64,000 nucleotides of DNA from Cyanidiococcus yangmingshanensis (lineage: Eukaryota > Rhodophyta > Bangiophyceae > Cyanidiales > Cyanidiaceae): positions 434,001 through 498,000 of the forward strand of contig VWRR01000010.1 in the NCBI GenBank assembly GCA_013995675.1, given 5' to 3'. Under the pieces are notes generated by a model that was not told the DNA's origin, made no database searches, and was given only the letters and a program-made list of their open reading frames with translations. Position numbers and translations under genes: made by a program. This document shows positions 51,721 to 61,747 of this stretch, piece by piece (the stretch's first letter is position 1; each line of letters starts with the position of its first letter).

Positions 51721-52899
51721 TTATTCCCGAGTTGTCGTGCTCTCAGAGTCTCCTTGCAATGATTCGAGAAGATAGACGCACTTTTCTCGAAGAATCATAA
51801 GGGCCTCACCGAACAGCACATCTGCCCTGTATTGCCCCACAGATTCAATAGTGAACATGAATCTCTTCGTTTCGTTGCATACCTTCACGTGATGGCTCTC
51901 ATAGACTGTTTGACAGTTCGGTTCCTCGAAGAGGTCTTCGCTCCCTGATTCCTTCCGGTGCGAGTCATCTTCACCAATGATTTTCTCTTGGAGGCGACGA
52001 GTGCATTCACCGCAAAGCGTGCATCTCGATTCATGGGCGACTTTGAGGACACCACTTGTTTCCTCGAGTTCAAACACGCGCATTGGGCACGATTCTCGTA
52101 ACGCCTTGGCAGCTGGTCCATTGACCTCACCTTTCAACCGTACTTTTGGTGTCATGCGATAGTATGCCGTCGCAACGGGTGACCATTTGGCATGATCTTG
52201 TCCTAAACCCTTGACGGCTTCCATCGCGATATCGAGACGCTGACCAGGCAGAACTTTCGTCAGTAGGATGCCTGGCTGCACTCGAGCAGCATTAGGTGAA
52301 GAGGCGTCCTCCTGCATCCGTCGGTCTTTCAAGACCGCTTCTCCACAGGTATTAATCTCTTCGGCTGAGTGGCTCTGGTCCATATTCAGCGCTACTGGCG
52401 CGAAAGTGCCTGCATTTGTTGTTGCGGAGAATGGCTCCCAGAAGATGTTATCGCTGTACACAGGGATCGATGGACAGTGTGCCGTCGGAGCGCCAAGATC
52501 TTCTCCAGTTCTGCTTCTTCCTTGTCGCAAGAGCTTATTAACGGAAGGGAACCGTAGGCGAAACCGTATCGTATTTTGCGAGCTCGGAACGTCGTGCTCT
52601 TTTCGGAACTGATATAAACGTGGATCCGCCAGAACTGGCACCAGGCCAAGCCTGTGTGCGAGGAATTCGTCGTTCATCACAGTTGAATTTTCGTTGATTG
52701 TTACATACTCAATGGCCATTGATGGCACCTCGGCTATGAGAATGCGACGAAGCGCGTTCAGAAAAGGCGCGTTAACGCCGTAGAGCTCAAAGGTGACCTC
52801 ATCAACAGTGTGAAGTACCCGCCGGACCTGGATATTTCGTGACGCTTCTGCGAAGTTGAAAGGTCCACTCTCTCGTGCAACCACAGGTCCGTTCTTCAT
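51721..52899 (-). CDS. RPAC1: RNA polymerase I and III subunit AC40 (RPAC1)
   Basis: AC40 is the alpha-like subunit shared by RNA polymerases I and III, and it dimerises with AC19. The ATG at 52899 gives 392 residues; the frame upstream to 52938 begins at TTG. The alpha motif is NALRRILIAEVPSMAIEYV, then MNDEFLAHRLGLVPVLADPR, where ADPR after the motif favours AC40 over RPB3. Later segments TKVLPGQRLDIAMEAVKGLG and DHAKWSPVATAYYRM match AC40. A CTLCGEC motif (residues about 290-297) suggests an iron-sulfur-type cluster, as known for archaeal subunit D and some AC40 proteins, though only three clustered cysteines plus nearby ones are visible. The C-terminal FTIESVGQYRADVLFGEAL is typical. Confidence 0.92.
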   Translation of the reverse strand: MKNGPVVARESGPFNFAEASRNIQVRRVLHTVDEVTFELYGVNAPFLNALRRILIAEVPSMAIEYVTINENSTVMNDEFLAHRLGLVPVLADPRLYQFRKEHDVPSSQNTIRFRLRFPSVNKLLRQGRSRTGEDLGAPTAHCPSIPVYSDNIFWEPFSATTNAGTFAPVALNMDQSHSAEEINTCGEAVLKDRRMQEDASSPNAARVQPGILLTKVLPGQRLDIAMEAVKGLGQDHAKWSPVATAYYRMTPKVRLKGEVNGPAAKALRESCPMRVFELEETSGVLKVAHESRCTLCGECTRRLQEKIIGEDDSHRKESGSEDLFEEPNCQTVYESHHVKVCNETKRFMFTIESVGQYRADVLFGEALMILREKCVYLLESLQGDSESTTTRE

Positions 52900-53169
52900 T
52901 GATCCTTCGCTCAAAAAGAGTGGGGAAAAATCTTCCAAGCGACCAGCTCACCAGGGAAACATACTGTAAAATTTTGCATTCCATCTGGAAATACATTCGG
53001 CGGCGCGCAGGATGTGTGCGACTGCAAAGCGGAGGGTCATACAGACTTTGAGGTTGTAGTGGATGAGTTTAGTTACCGCCACTGTTGCGGGAACATGCTT
53101 TTCTTTCACAGCTTTTTCTTCTTTGTAATCATTGATCGTTCTTTGTGGTTTCATTACACACGACCACAA

Positions 53170-54361
53170 CTAATTCGTGCGCTGAATGATAAAGTCGGCG
53201 AGACCAAGAAGCACGGCCGCCCGGTCCCCATATTTCGTGAGTTCGCCCTTAGCTTCTTTGGTTAAGTTTTCGGCATATTTTCTGCTTTCCTCAAGGCCTA
53301 GCAGACGAGGGAATGTAGCTTTGGCTGCAGCTATGTCCTTTCCAGCAGTCTTGCCCAAAGTTTCAGTGCTTGCTGTTACATCCAAAACGTCATCCGCGAC
53401 TTGGAATGCGAGGACCAATTTTGTTTGCGAAACTCTCCACGCGGTTCAGGTCGTCAGTGGCAGCGCCCGCGAGAATCGCACCGGCAGTGACACAGAAGCG
53501 CAAAAGGGCCGCAGTTTTGTAGAGGTGGATCGTTTCCAAGGTTCGCAAACTGATCTCGTCGACTGGCTTGCCCTCAGCCTCTAAATCAAGGGCTTGTCCC
53601 GCTGCTAGACCATGCAATCCTACACAATTGCCAAGCCGCCGGATGACTTCGAGCGTACGAATAGGTGGCACAATCGAAGTAGGTGTCTTCTCCGCTATAT
53701 GGGCAAAGGCTTCGCTGAGCAAAGCATCACCAGCCAGGATCGCAACGTCCTCGCCGTACACTTTGTGATTCGTAGGACGACCACGCCTGAAGTCATCATT
53801 GTCCATAGCTGGAAGATCATCATGAATGAGACTCATTGTGTGAACCATCTCTGCTGCGACTGCGGTCGGCATCGCTTGTTCATCGACACCGCCAAACATA
53901 TCGCATGCTGCTAGTACGAGAGCAGGTCGCACGCGCTTGCCACCAGCAAGTAACGAGTACCGCATTGCATCCGCAAGGCGAGCATTCATCGCCGAGGAGG
54001 CGACGACGGCTTCACTAAGTGCAGCGTCAATCGATGCCCTCTTCGCTGCTAGAAACTTGCGAGCTTCACCAGCATATGTTTTGGAAGCACTGGGTCGCAG
54101 CTCGGCCCAAGAGCCTGCTGTCGCTGTGTCGAGCGCATACAGCGAGCACTTCTCGCTCTGTTTGCGAGCACTTCTCCAGGTTCCATGCCAGCGCCGCCTC
54201 TCAGTGACCCAGGAACAATGGCAGGCACTTTCGCTGCGCGGCTCGCCGACTGCAGCACCACCACGTGAAAAAACAGCAACTCCGGCCGAAAGGGGCCCTG
54301 AGGATATGAAAGCGGCATCTTCAGAGGACAAAAACATCTCCGAGGGAAAGGTAGCTCGCAT
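53170..54361 (-). CDS. GGPS: Geranylgeranyl diphosphate synthase (plastid type)
   Basis: This enzyme makes C20 prenyl diphosphate for carotenoids, chlorophyll and quinones. ATG 54361 gives about 396 residues over two frames. The first 90 residues form a Ser/Arg/Ala-rich leader. The synthase core has LLAGGKRVRPALVLAACDMF, the first Asp-rich motif LIHDDLPAMDNDDFRRGRPT (near residue 181), GDALLSEAFAHIAEKT, GLHGLAAGQALDLEAEGK and the second Asp-rich motif FQVADDVLDV (near residue 322). The frame changes near 53410 within IGLAFQ. Dropping one C of the CC there restores the family motif exactly (IGLAFQVADD), so this is the best-localised of the extra-base sites. The small residue pattern before the first motif suits a crtE-like GGPP synthase. 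Confidence 0.93.
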
Positions 54362-56224
54362 TAGCGGCCCACGTTCAGGTTAATTCAGCGAGCACGTTGA
54401 GCGAAAAGGCTGAATTCTTCGGCCGACTCCGTATTCCCCTCAGAAATGTGGGAGTTGTTTTCCAGTCGAGAAAAAACGTTCAGAAACTCCACAACAGCAG
54501 CTCTACGGTTGCTATTGAAAAGAAACAACTATTTTCACAAATTGTGTTTTGCGAGCGCGGACGGCGTGCTCGCGGGACCACCGCCGGAGCGCATCGGTCG
54601 ATCATTCCCAATGTCCGTTTTGAAACAGGGGGCTCTCGTGCCGTCCTGAAACGTCGAGATTTGAACTTTCGAATTGCTCTCGGATTTGGGGTCCTTACGG
54701 TCGTAAATAGATTCGGTGCATCAGTGCGGATCTCTTTCCCACCAAACGTCATCAAGAAAATGGTAGAGAGGCTTCATCCTTCGTGACAGGCGTTTGTGTG
54801 CGGCATTCTACGGCGATTGTTGAACCGATGTAAGCTATCAAGGCTTTTAAAGGGCAGCGTCAACGGATTTAGTGCTTTAAAGGGAACATTTCTCGCTTTG
54901 AGGTCTTCTTCTCTGACTCCAGAAACGCATAATCTGAGAAATTTCGCGAAATGGCCCTCGAAACTGCGCAGAACATGCCCGGGGTGGATGGTCTCTGGAA
55001 AGTTTTTAGGGTACGCACAGCTCATAAGCTTTGAGTAGTTTTCTGTATGCTACCAACACCCTGGATGAAAGATGCTTCCGCGCGATGAGATATGATTCTC
55101 AAAACTTTAACGGCAAAATTCCAATGCGTGTCATTCTGAAGTGCAGAGATCTCGATACGCAGTACTAATCTGGGAGTTCCAGTTAAATTTATGTTCATTG
55201 AGCAGCACGAGACAAGAGTGCAATGAAAGATCCTGGGAAGCGACTGCCAAAGCCAATTTGGTAGTTCGAGGCTGCCGATGGACAGACAAGTCTCTAGGGC
55301 GTATCCAAGTGGCATCCAAAACTTTGGCATATGATCTTTCCACATACTTTTCAATTTGAATTATCTCACTCCAAATGGAATCTATGAATCGTAAATGGTT
55401 TATGGCGCAGATTGACGTGTCTCTTCGAGCAGGTTTTCGGTGTTTGTTTTCCAGTGTCGGTGACTCCTCCGGCCTATCTGACTTCGCCATCCGTTCGCAT
55501 TCGGCGAAAGAATGTTTGGGTCACGCTGCTCATGCAGCGAGAGGCCTGCCACGATCTCGGGCTAGCTGCTATTTCGGTTACATGCTTCAGGAACAGCATT
55601 TATGCATAAAACAGACGTTGCTCTGGAAACAGCAGGTTCCGAGAACACTGTCAAAAGCGTTCTTCGTGGACTCCACGTATGGTCTTTAGCGAGACTAGCA
55701 CTGTCTCGACCCTAAAAGAAAAAGATGTGGCAGAACAACATTCAAGTCTCTTTCTCTTTCGCGAAAAAACCATCTCGGACAAAACTGAAACTCTCGCTGC
55801 TCTGGATTGGTCGTTTGCCACGGGTTCAACTTCTAGTGCATAAGTGCTCCTGCCGGGGTCGTTTCCGGGCGTCACTTACTTCGAATGCTCTGTGCTGATA
55901 TATAGGCTTGGACTTTTTCTGCGCAAATGTAGGGTCAGCTAGAGCATGAAGAGCCCGCACGTCGATGGAAACATAACACGTTGCTCAAACAAAAGAATTG
56001 TGACCGCGAATACTGAATGATTTTTGAAAGTGATGCCGTTTACTCATAACAAGTTTGGAATTCGCTCCGATCAAACTGGTGCCTAGTTCATCAATGCGGC
56101 GCCAGCGCTGTCCGATCGCGTGCGAACGGAAAAGGCCATTGCTGGCCGGCAGGGCTGTTCTGGACCATCACAGACAGTTTTTATCGGATTCCATCAAGTT
56201 TTGCTTCTGACACTGTTGTAGGGC
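54362..56224. other. Long spacer with weak ORFs
   Basis: About 1.9 kb with no supported gene apart from a weak candidate on the minus strand (55131-55490, listed separately). No RNA gene or repeat is recognised. Confidence 0.45.
55131..55490 (-). CDS. Possible small unknown protein
   Basis: A 119-residue frame starts at ATG 55490 (MAKSDRPEESPTLENKHRKP). It has a charged, helical middle (DSIWSEIIQIEKYVERSYAK). No domain is recognised. A second minus frame (55354 to 55022) overlaps with the one-extra-base offset and could be its displaced continuation. It is kept as a weak call because start, composition and spacing are reasonable. Confidence 0.3.
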   Translation of the reverse strand: MAKSDRPEESPTLENKHRKPARRDTSICAINHLRFIDSIWSEIIQIEKYVERSYAKVLDATWIRPRDLSVHRQPRTTKLALAVASQDLSLHSCLVLLNEHKFNWNSQISTAYRDLCTSE

Positions 56225-58097
56225 ATGTTTCGGAGAGCACCGCTATTCAATGCAGGCTCCATGAAGCATTTCGGCAGGGTTCTACTTTTGCTCGCCTCTT
56301 TCCTGGCATCTGCAGGGGCAGCCGTTGCTTCGCTGTTAGGACCAAGTGGGGTTCGTGGGCCTCCGAGTTTCTCTGGAAACAGTGCCTTCTCCAACGCTAG
56401 CGCCTACGTGAATCTGGCCTCGAGTAATAACCTGATCCCCGTTAAACTCGCGGACTTGAACTCGGACGAGTACATCGACCTGTTGACTATAGAGCCCACT
56501 ACTGGCAGACTCTATGTTTCGTTCTGGAACCATAACGAGTATCGGTTTGAGAATCCAAAACTGGTGCTAGACGGTGTGCGTCACGCAGTCACAGCTGATT
56601 TCAATGGTGATGGAATAAGTGATATTATGGCTTTTTTGAACTCTGGCGTTGCTAGTCTGCTGCTTGGGAGCCACTCGGGAAATTTCTCTACTGGGACGAG
56701 TGTTACACTGAGTCAAAATGTGTCCTCGGCTTTGATTTTCTCTCGTTATGGCGATTTGGTTTCCGACGTGCTCATCCCACAATCTAATGGAAGCTTTCTC
56801 GTTCTCAATAATAACCGAGGTGCGAAGGGAACTTTTCAAAAATCGTACTGGACGCCAGCTGGGTGCAGACCGAATGGCAATTTCACTGCTTTTGTTGACC
56901 TGAACGGTGATTGCTTACCCGATTTGGTGGTTTTATGCAACTCAACTACAGTCTCTGGCCCGCCGGGGGTGCGACTTCGGCAGAGACGGCCACCGCCTGG
57001 GGTTGCCGCGGGACCACAGGTCGCGGTGTGGTTCAGCCCCGGTAATAGTGACATCCTATCCTCCAATACTCCATCTCAAGTTTGGGCTCCCTTTGGAACC
57101 ACAACCCAGCTACAGCAAATTCTCTTTGCAGACTTTACTGGAAAGGGCACGAACAGTCTGCTGGCCCTCTCAGATGAGGGGAAGTTGCTTTTTGTGGCGA
57201 ACGAGCATGGCAACGGTGGCTACGGTCAAAGATGTAATTTCCATGGAACCATGGCCCTGCTGAATGCTGTGCCCGTTTCCATAACCAGCAGCAATGGTCA
57301 GGCTAATTTAGGCCTAAGCTCTGGATCAAAACTTTCTCTAATAGACTACAATTATGATGTGTACCCCGATTTGTATGTCATTAATGGTAGCAAAGGTGTG
57401 CTTCTCTCGAGTTCAGTCCAGAAAGGTGTGCTGAACTTCCAATCACAGGAGTTGCCTTCCTATGATAGTTTGTATGCCATCTCAAACCCTGTTGTTGCTG
57501 CAGCGTACGACACTGATCAAGACGGCAGACAAGATCTCCTGATTGGCACCTCCGGAGGTATTCAGCTTTGGTACAATACAATTTCGCAATCACGAAGCTT
57601 CCTCGAGACTGCGATATTAAGTGCAGTTTCAGCATACGCTAGTCCGCTTCTTTTTTCAGAATCTGTGGGCTCCACATCAATCGTTGCTTTCCAGGCGACC
57701 AACGGTTTGCAGCTGTCCGTATGTTCGCAATGCCCCAACTCAGGTGTCAATGGATTCATCTCGTCATGTCAGTGCTTCACCGGCTTGAATTCTATGCTGA
57801 ATTATATCCAAGAGCTGGCTGTGGGTGCGGGCAGTTCACAGCGTTCGTGGACTAATCTATTACCCAATTCAGTTTGCTGTTGTCTATCCGCAGGAGCCGT
57901 CGAATCCCAATTCATGGCGCCTTGAGTTTTATACGCAGAGAAACATCCGCAGTGTTATTGGAGTGATTATAGTTCTTACTTCAGCAATGATTTTGCTTGG
58001 TGGAGTGATATTTTATCTGCTTTGGCGGGAACAACGTCAAGACAAGCAGGCACGCTTGGCTCGGGAAGCTTACCACGGCCTCGTCGCCTATTCGTGA
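56225..58097 (+). CDS. ITFG1/TIP-like FG-GAP membrane protein
   Basis: T-cell immunomodulatory protein (ITFG1/TIP) homologues are type I membrane proteins with an integrin-like FG-GAP beta-propeller. ATG 56225 gives about 623 residues; ATG 56261 sits right before the signal peptide (GRVLLLLASFLASAGAAVAS). FG-GAP repeats with Asp-rich calcium-type loops are visible: KLADLNSDEYIDLLTI, TADFNGDGISDIMAFL, FVDLNGDCLPDLVVLC and YDTDQDGRQDLLIGT. The frame changes near 57865-57885 by one extra base after SWTNLLPNS. The next frame gives the family's NSWRLEFY segment, the transmembrane helix (IGVIIVLTSAMILLGGVIFY) and a basic tail (LLWREQRQDKQARLAREAYHG), just as in TIP. Cellular role is unclear even in animals. 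Confidence 0.88.
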
Positions 58098-58237
58098 GAC
58101 GAAATGAAATCCGCCTTTTTGACTGAAGTTGAAGGTTCTGCTTTTTCGCAAAGCGTTGGCTTGAACCGGTGTTGTCATGGTTCATGATAGCGTTGTATGA
58201 ACAAACACAAACGCCTCCGAATTGGCTACATCGACCG

Positions 58238-59260
58238 CTATCTTCGGAATAGAGCTCTGGCTTGTCGCTCTTTTGCAGCGAGTCGATGTCGTCGCCAAAG
58301 CCGGTCCCGCACAGTTGCAAAAAGAAAGATTAGCGCGTGACAAGCACAGTACCAGCTCAGGAGACCGAGGATAATGAACCAGTTGCGGGTAACTTGCAAG
58401 TCAAAGAAGAAGTATAACCATTGGCCACTTATCCGATGATGAACAACGGAAAACAAAAAGTATGCCACGACATAAACGACACCAAAAATGACTGCGGCCC
58501 GTCGGGCTCTCATGCCGCTCATGAGCAATTCAATGAAACATAGCACAAAGTTAGGAGGACCATGCAGCAAGTACGTCGGAATTTTGTGAAGGACGCCTTT
58601 CTCTGCCCGGGGTCGCAGAAGGACCCACCAGACAGCATCTAGAAAGATTGTGTTGGCAAAAGCCATCAGAAAAAGGTTCTCTACAAAGTCTGGTAGTTTG
58701 AAGAGAAGGTTTTGCAACCAGCTTCGGTGGCGGAGTTGCGGAAGCCCTGTGGGATCCACATTCCCCCTAAAAGTCGGTACTCGAGTGGGCGTCTCTTCAT
58801 CTGAGGAATGCTCTTCACGAACATCGCTCAGATTCGATGTGTTCGGTACAGCATCTAGCATGGAACCGTCATCGTCCGCATCATCAAGAGCAAACCGGGC
58901 TGGAACCTCATGTTCGAGTTCAGCAACGTCTGTTCGATGCGATGTTGCTACCAACGATTGTTCAGCGATCGTTTGAAACCTGGAAAGGCATGCTTGCGAA
59001 AGACTCACACAATGCAGCGTGGTCAGTGACACAGAGAGTAGTACTAACGACTGAGCCGAAAAAGTCACCAGAGAGAGATCGTTCTGGAATATTCGCAGAT
59101 ACACAAGTGAAACGAGAAGGAACACAACAGTAAGGAGTCTATACAGGCCAACGAGCAGTGCACGCGCGCGACACCCGCTCTGTGGCGATATGCTGCTTCT
59201 TTGATTCTCATCGGTTGAAAGAAGGATATTTTCCGTACTCAAGCGTTCTCGAGTAAGCAT
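58238..59260 (-). CDS. Rolling-stone/FAR-17a-like multipass membrane protein
   Basis: This 340-residue protein starts at ATG 59260. It has two N-terminal helices (YRLLTVVFLLVSLVYLRIF and a second), a Ser/Asp-rich loop (residues about 115-175) and then four more helices. The C-terminal half, with HGPPNFVLCFIELLMSGM, VVYVVAYFLFSVVHHRISG and QWLYFFFDLQ, matches the pattern of rolling-stone and FAR-17a/AIG1-like proteins (H....V..E, Y..F......G.W.Y..LD). The latter include serine-lipid hydrolases (AIG1/ADTRP) using a Thr/His pair. I cannot confirm those catalytic residues. It is convergent with the ITFG1-like gene, 140 bases apart. Confidence 0.65.
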   Translation of the reverse strand: MLTRERLSTENILLSTDENQRSSISPQSGCRARALLVGLYRLLTVVFLLVSLVYLRIFQNDLSLVTFSAQSLVLLSVSLTTLHCVSLSQACLSRFQTIAEQSLVATSHRTDVAELEHEVPARFALDDADDDGSMLDAVPNTSNLSDVREEHSSDEETPTRVPTFRGNVDPTGLPQLRHRSWLQNLLFKLPDFVENLFLMAFANTIFLDAVWWVLLRPRAEKGVLHKIPTYLLHGPPNFVLCFIELLMSGMRARRAAVIFGVVYVVAYFLFSVVHHRISGQWLYFFFDLQVTRNWFIILGLLSWYCACHALIFLFATVRDRLWRRHRLAAKERQARALFRR

Positions 59261-59788
59261 AGCGTTCCTCTCACTGCTGAGGGAGAAAAAAGCGGCTTCC
59301 AGTTTGTTGCCGCTCGCGAAGAATCACGTTGTCAGCAAACCAAGAAAAAGTACGCCTTCGAACTTTCTGGAAGGATTTCCTAACTCTCAGTACAAGATGA
59401 GAAACCGAACAGACGAAAAACTTCCACTGGCTTGCGTCGAGCACAAAAACTGGCCAAACTTAGGGAAACTAAATTTCCGGCTTTCCGAGTCAGCTGACTG
59501 TTTCGTACCCAAAAACTTAGCCCGAAGACTCGGCGTCAATTGTATGAAGCGGTTCCTCACCAGATTCAGAGACAAACACAAAGACAAAAACTTGCCTCAA
59601 CCAATCCGTCTGCTACAAAAACAGAATGACTCTTGTGCCGAAAATGAGTTGATACAAATCGCTCCTGTTCGGACAGTGGAGCGCAAAGTAATTCCCTGCC
59701 CAGTTACGCTGCGTAGGATCGAAAGCGCTAACATGCTTTTTATTCAACACGTGTTTCTACCCGCGAGGCTCTTGCTCATCGAAGATCT
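59261..59788. other. Divergent promoter region
   Basis: About 530 bases between the membrane-protein gene and RAD23. A plus frame here (59304-59834) has no domain and overlaps the RAD23 start, so it is probably chance. Confidence 0.45.
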
Positions 59789-61081
59789 ATGCGGCTCTCT
59801 TTCAGGACTCTCGATAACAAGCAGTTTTCAATAGAAGAAATAAACCCTGATCTGACTGTAGACGAACTTAAACGCACTCTCGGGAAGAGGGAGGAACTGT
59901 GCTGGGATCAATCACGTTGCCATGAGGCTCGTTTGATTTTCGCGGGTCGTGTGCTCTCGGAATCTAGCCAGACGCTCGCTGACTGCGGTGTACAGGACAA
60001 CGACTTTTTGGTCATCATGCCGCCGCGCGTAACTTCCTCTCGAGTAAGGAAAACCGAAGTTGCCTCTAACGCAATCACAAATCTAACCGAGCCTGGTGAG
60101 GCCAAGCAGGCAACAACCTCCCAAGGGATCAACTCCCCTGGCGTGGCTCCGACCATGACCGCTGACTCTCAGGGAGAGCCCTTCCAGCAAGCCAACAAAG
60201 GTGAAATATACGCACCCGAGTCGTTTGAGAGCCATCGAGCTCCTCAGGCGAAGCAAGAAAATCCAAGCAACATTGCTTCATCTGGCTTGGTTACTGGAGA
60301 GGAATATTCTTTGTGCATTAGCCGAATGCGAGACATGGGCTTCGACGATGACAGTATAGAGAAAGCGATGCGTGCTGCACATCACAATCCTGAGCGGGCC
60401 ATCGAGTATCTCTGTAGCGGTCTTCCAGACTCAGTTGGGGACTCGCCGCGTCTCTCAGGTGATAGCTCTGCTGTCTCTGATGACGGCAGCTTTCATCGCC
60501 GGGGGACACAGCAGACTGGACCAAATCGCGAGGCGGAGGTCCCTCAGCATGAGGCCCAGACGATCCGTGGTGATCTCGAAATTTTGCGACGCTTACCTCA
60601 CTTTGCATTGCTCCGCAGGGCGATACAACAAGATCCTTCCCAAATTCAAGCTCTGCTTGCGGAGTTGCAACGCATTGATCCGCGCTTACTGGACATCATT
60701 CAAAGGAACCAGGCGGAGTTTATCAGTATGCTGAATGAGCCAGTGTCGGATGAAGAGGCGGAGCGTGAACTACGGCAGCTACAGGAACTTGTCTCCCACC
60801 GAGGTCGTGATGAGAACCGAATAGGTGGAACCACACTTCCAGCAGAGTCCGCCCAGGCTGTCCGCGTTGAGGTCACCCAAGAAGAAGCAGATCAGCTTCG
60901 ACAACTGGAGGAAATGATGGAACCCATGGGCGTCTCAAGAGAGACCTGTTTGCAGATCTGGCTTGGCTGCGACAGAAACATCGAATTAGCGGCGATGCAT
61001 ATCATGGATAATCTGGGGGATTATACTTCAAACTCTGTACCGCAGAGCGATGATGATGAAGACAATGCTCAGGAGCCTTAG
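59789..61081 (+). CDS. RAD23: RAD23 ubiquitin receptor
   Basis: RAD23 stabilises the damage sensor Rad4/XPC and shuttles ubiquitinated proteins to the proteasome. ATG 59789 gives 430 residues with the complete four-domain order. These are an N-terminal ubiquitin-like domain (MRLSFRTLDNKQFSIEEINP, CHEARLIFAGRVL), UBA1 near 171-213 (MRDMGFDDDSIEKAMRAAHH), the XPC/Rad4-binding domain near 261-320 (LRRLPHFALLRRAIQQDPSQ, QAEFISMLNEP) and UBA2 near 369-411 (MEPMGVSRETCLQIWLGCDR). UBA2 normally has L-GF-E and ends in FLF or similar; here it is GV and ends MDNLGDY with an acidic tail. The gene is intact and single-exon. Confidence 0.96.
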   Translation: MRLSFRTLDNKQFSIEEINPDLTVDELKRTLGKREELCWDQSRCHEARLIFAGRVLSESSQTLADCGVQDNDFLVIMPPRVTSSRVRKTEVASNAITNLTEPGEAKQATTSQGINSPGVAPTMTADSQGEPFQQANKGEIYAPESFESHRAPQAKQENPSNIASSGLVTGEEYSLCISRMRDMGFDDDSIEKAMRAAHHNPERAIEYLCSGLPDSVGDSPRLSGDSSAVSDDGSFHRRGTQQTGPNREAEVPQHEAQTIRGDLEILRRLPHFALLRRAIQQDPSQIQALLAELQRIDPRLLDIIQRNQAEFISMLNEPVSDEEAERELRQLQELVSHRGRDENRIGGTTLPAESAQAVRVEVTQEEADQLRQLEEMMEPMGVSRETCLQIWLGCDRNIELAAMHIMDNLGDYTSNSVPQSDDDEDNAQEP

Positions 61082-61747
61082 AAGGCTCCTGCTGTATACT
61101 CAATTCATGTGCCCCGATTCACGGTTCCAGGCAAATGCTTAGTAACGGTGCTCGCATTCGCAGCTCTCGTAATCGAATCCAATTATAAAAGACTCTTTTC
61201 GACGCCGGTAGCTTCGTCTCGTAGGACTGAACTCATGCCTTCTATGAAAAAGTGCCCCCTTTCGGGCCCGGATTTGTGACATTATCGCTCGATTGCCTCC
61301 CTCTGGCGGGACGATTTTAGAATGTGCTCCTGGCCTTCATCTCTGTGCGAGAATGGAGCCCCGAAATATAGACATGTCGAGTTTGCGGAGCCGCGAGGTG
61401 GAAACCCAGGCGCGTTACAGGGAAGCCCACTGTTCTGTGCGCAATACGTTTTTCAACCGTTGCCGGTGCACGTTGTCCCGAAAAAGCCTTTATAGGAGAA
61501 CTATAGCACAAACGTCTTTTCTTTAAGTGGCTTTCTCCGAAAGCGACCCTTCTCCCTTGTGTGGCGTAACTCCTGTGGCAGGCCGACTGGCATCCTTGCT
61601 CGAGTGATGGTTTCCGAAGCGTCGTATCCCAGAGATTAGACGCGTTTTTGCAAGTGCAGCTCTTGCAAGACGCCTCTGGTGCTGCGAAATAGGCCGCAGC
61701 TGTCGAACGGTTCACTTGAAAAGTTTGAACGGTCTCAGCTGAAAGGA
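61082..61747. other. Spacer upstream of NAA35
   Basis: About 670 bases. The NAA35 frame is open back to 61679 but begins with GTG there. An inverted pair just after the RAD23 stop (aggagccttagaaggctcct at about 61071-61090) could form a small hairpin spanning the stop codon. Confidence 0.45.
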
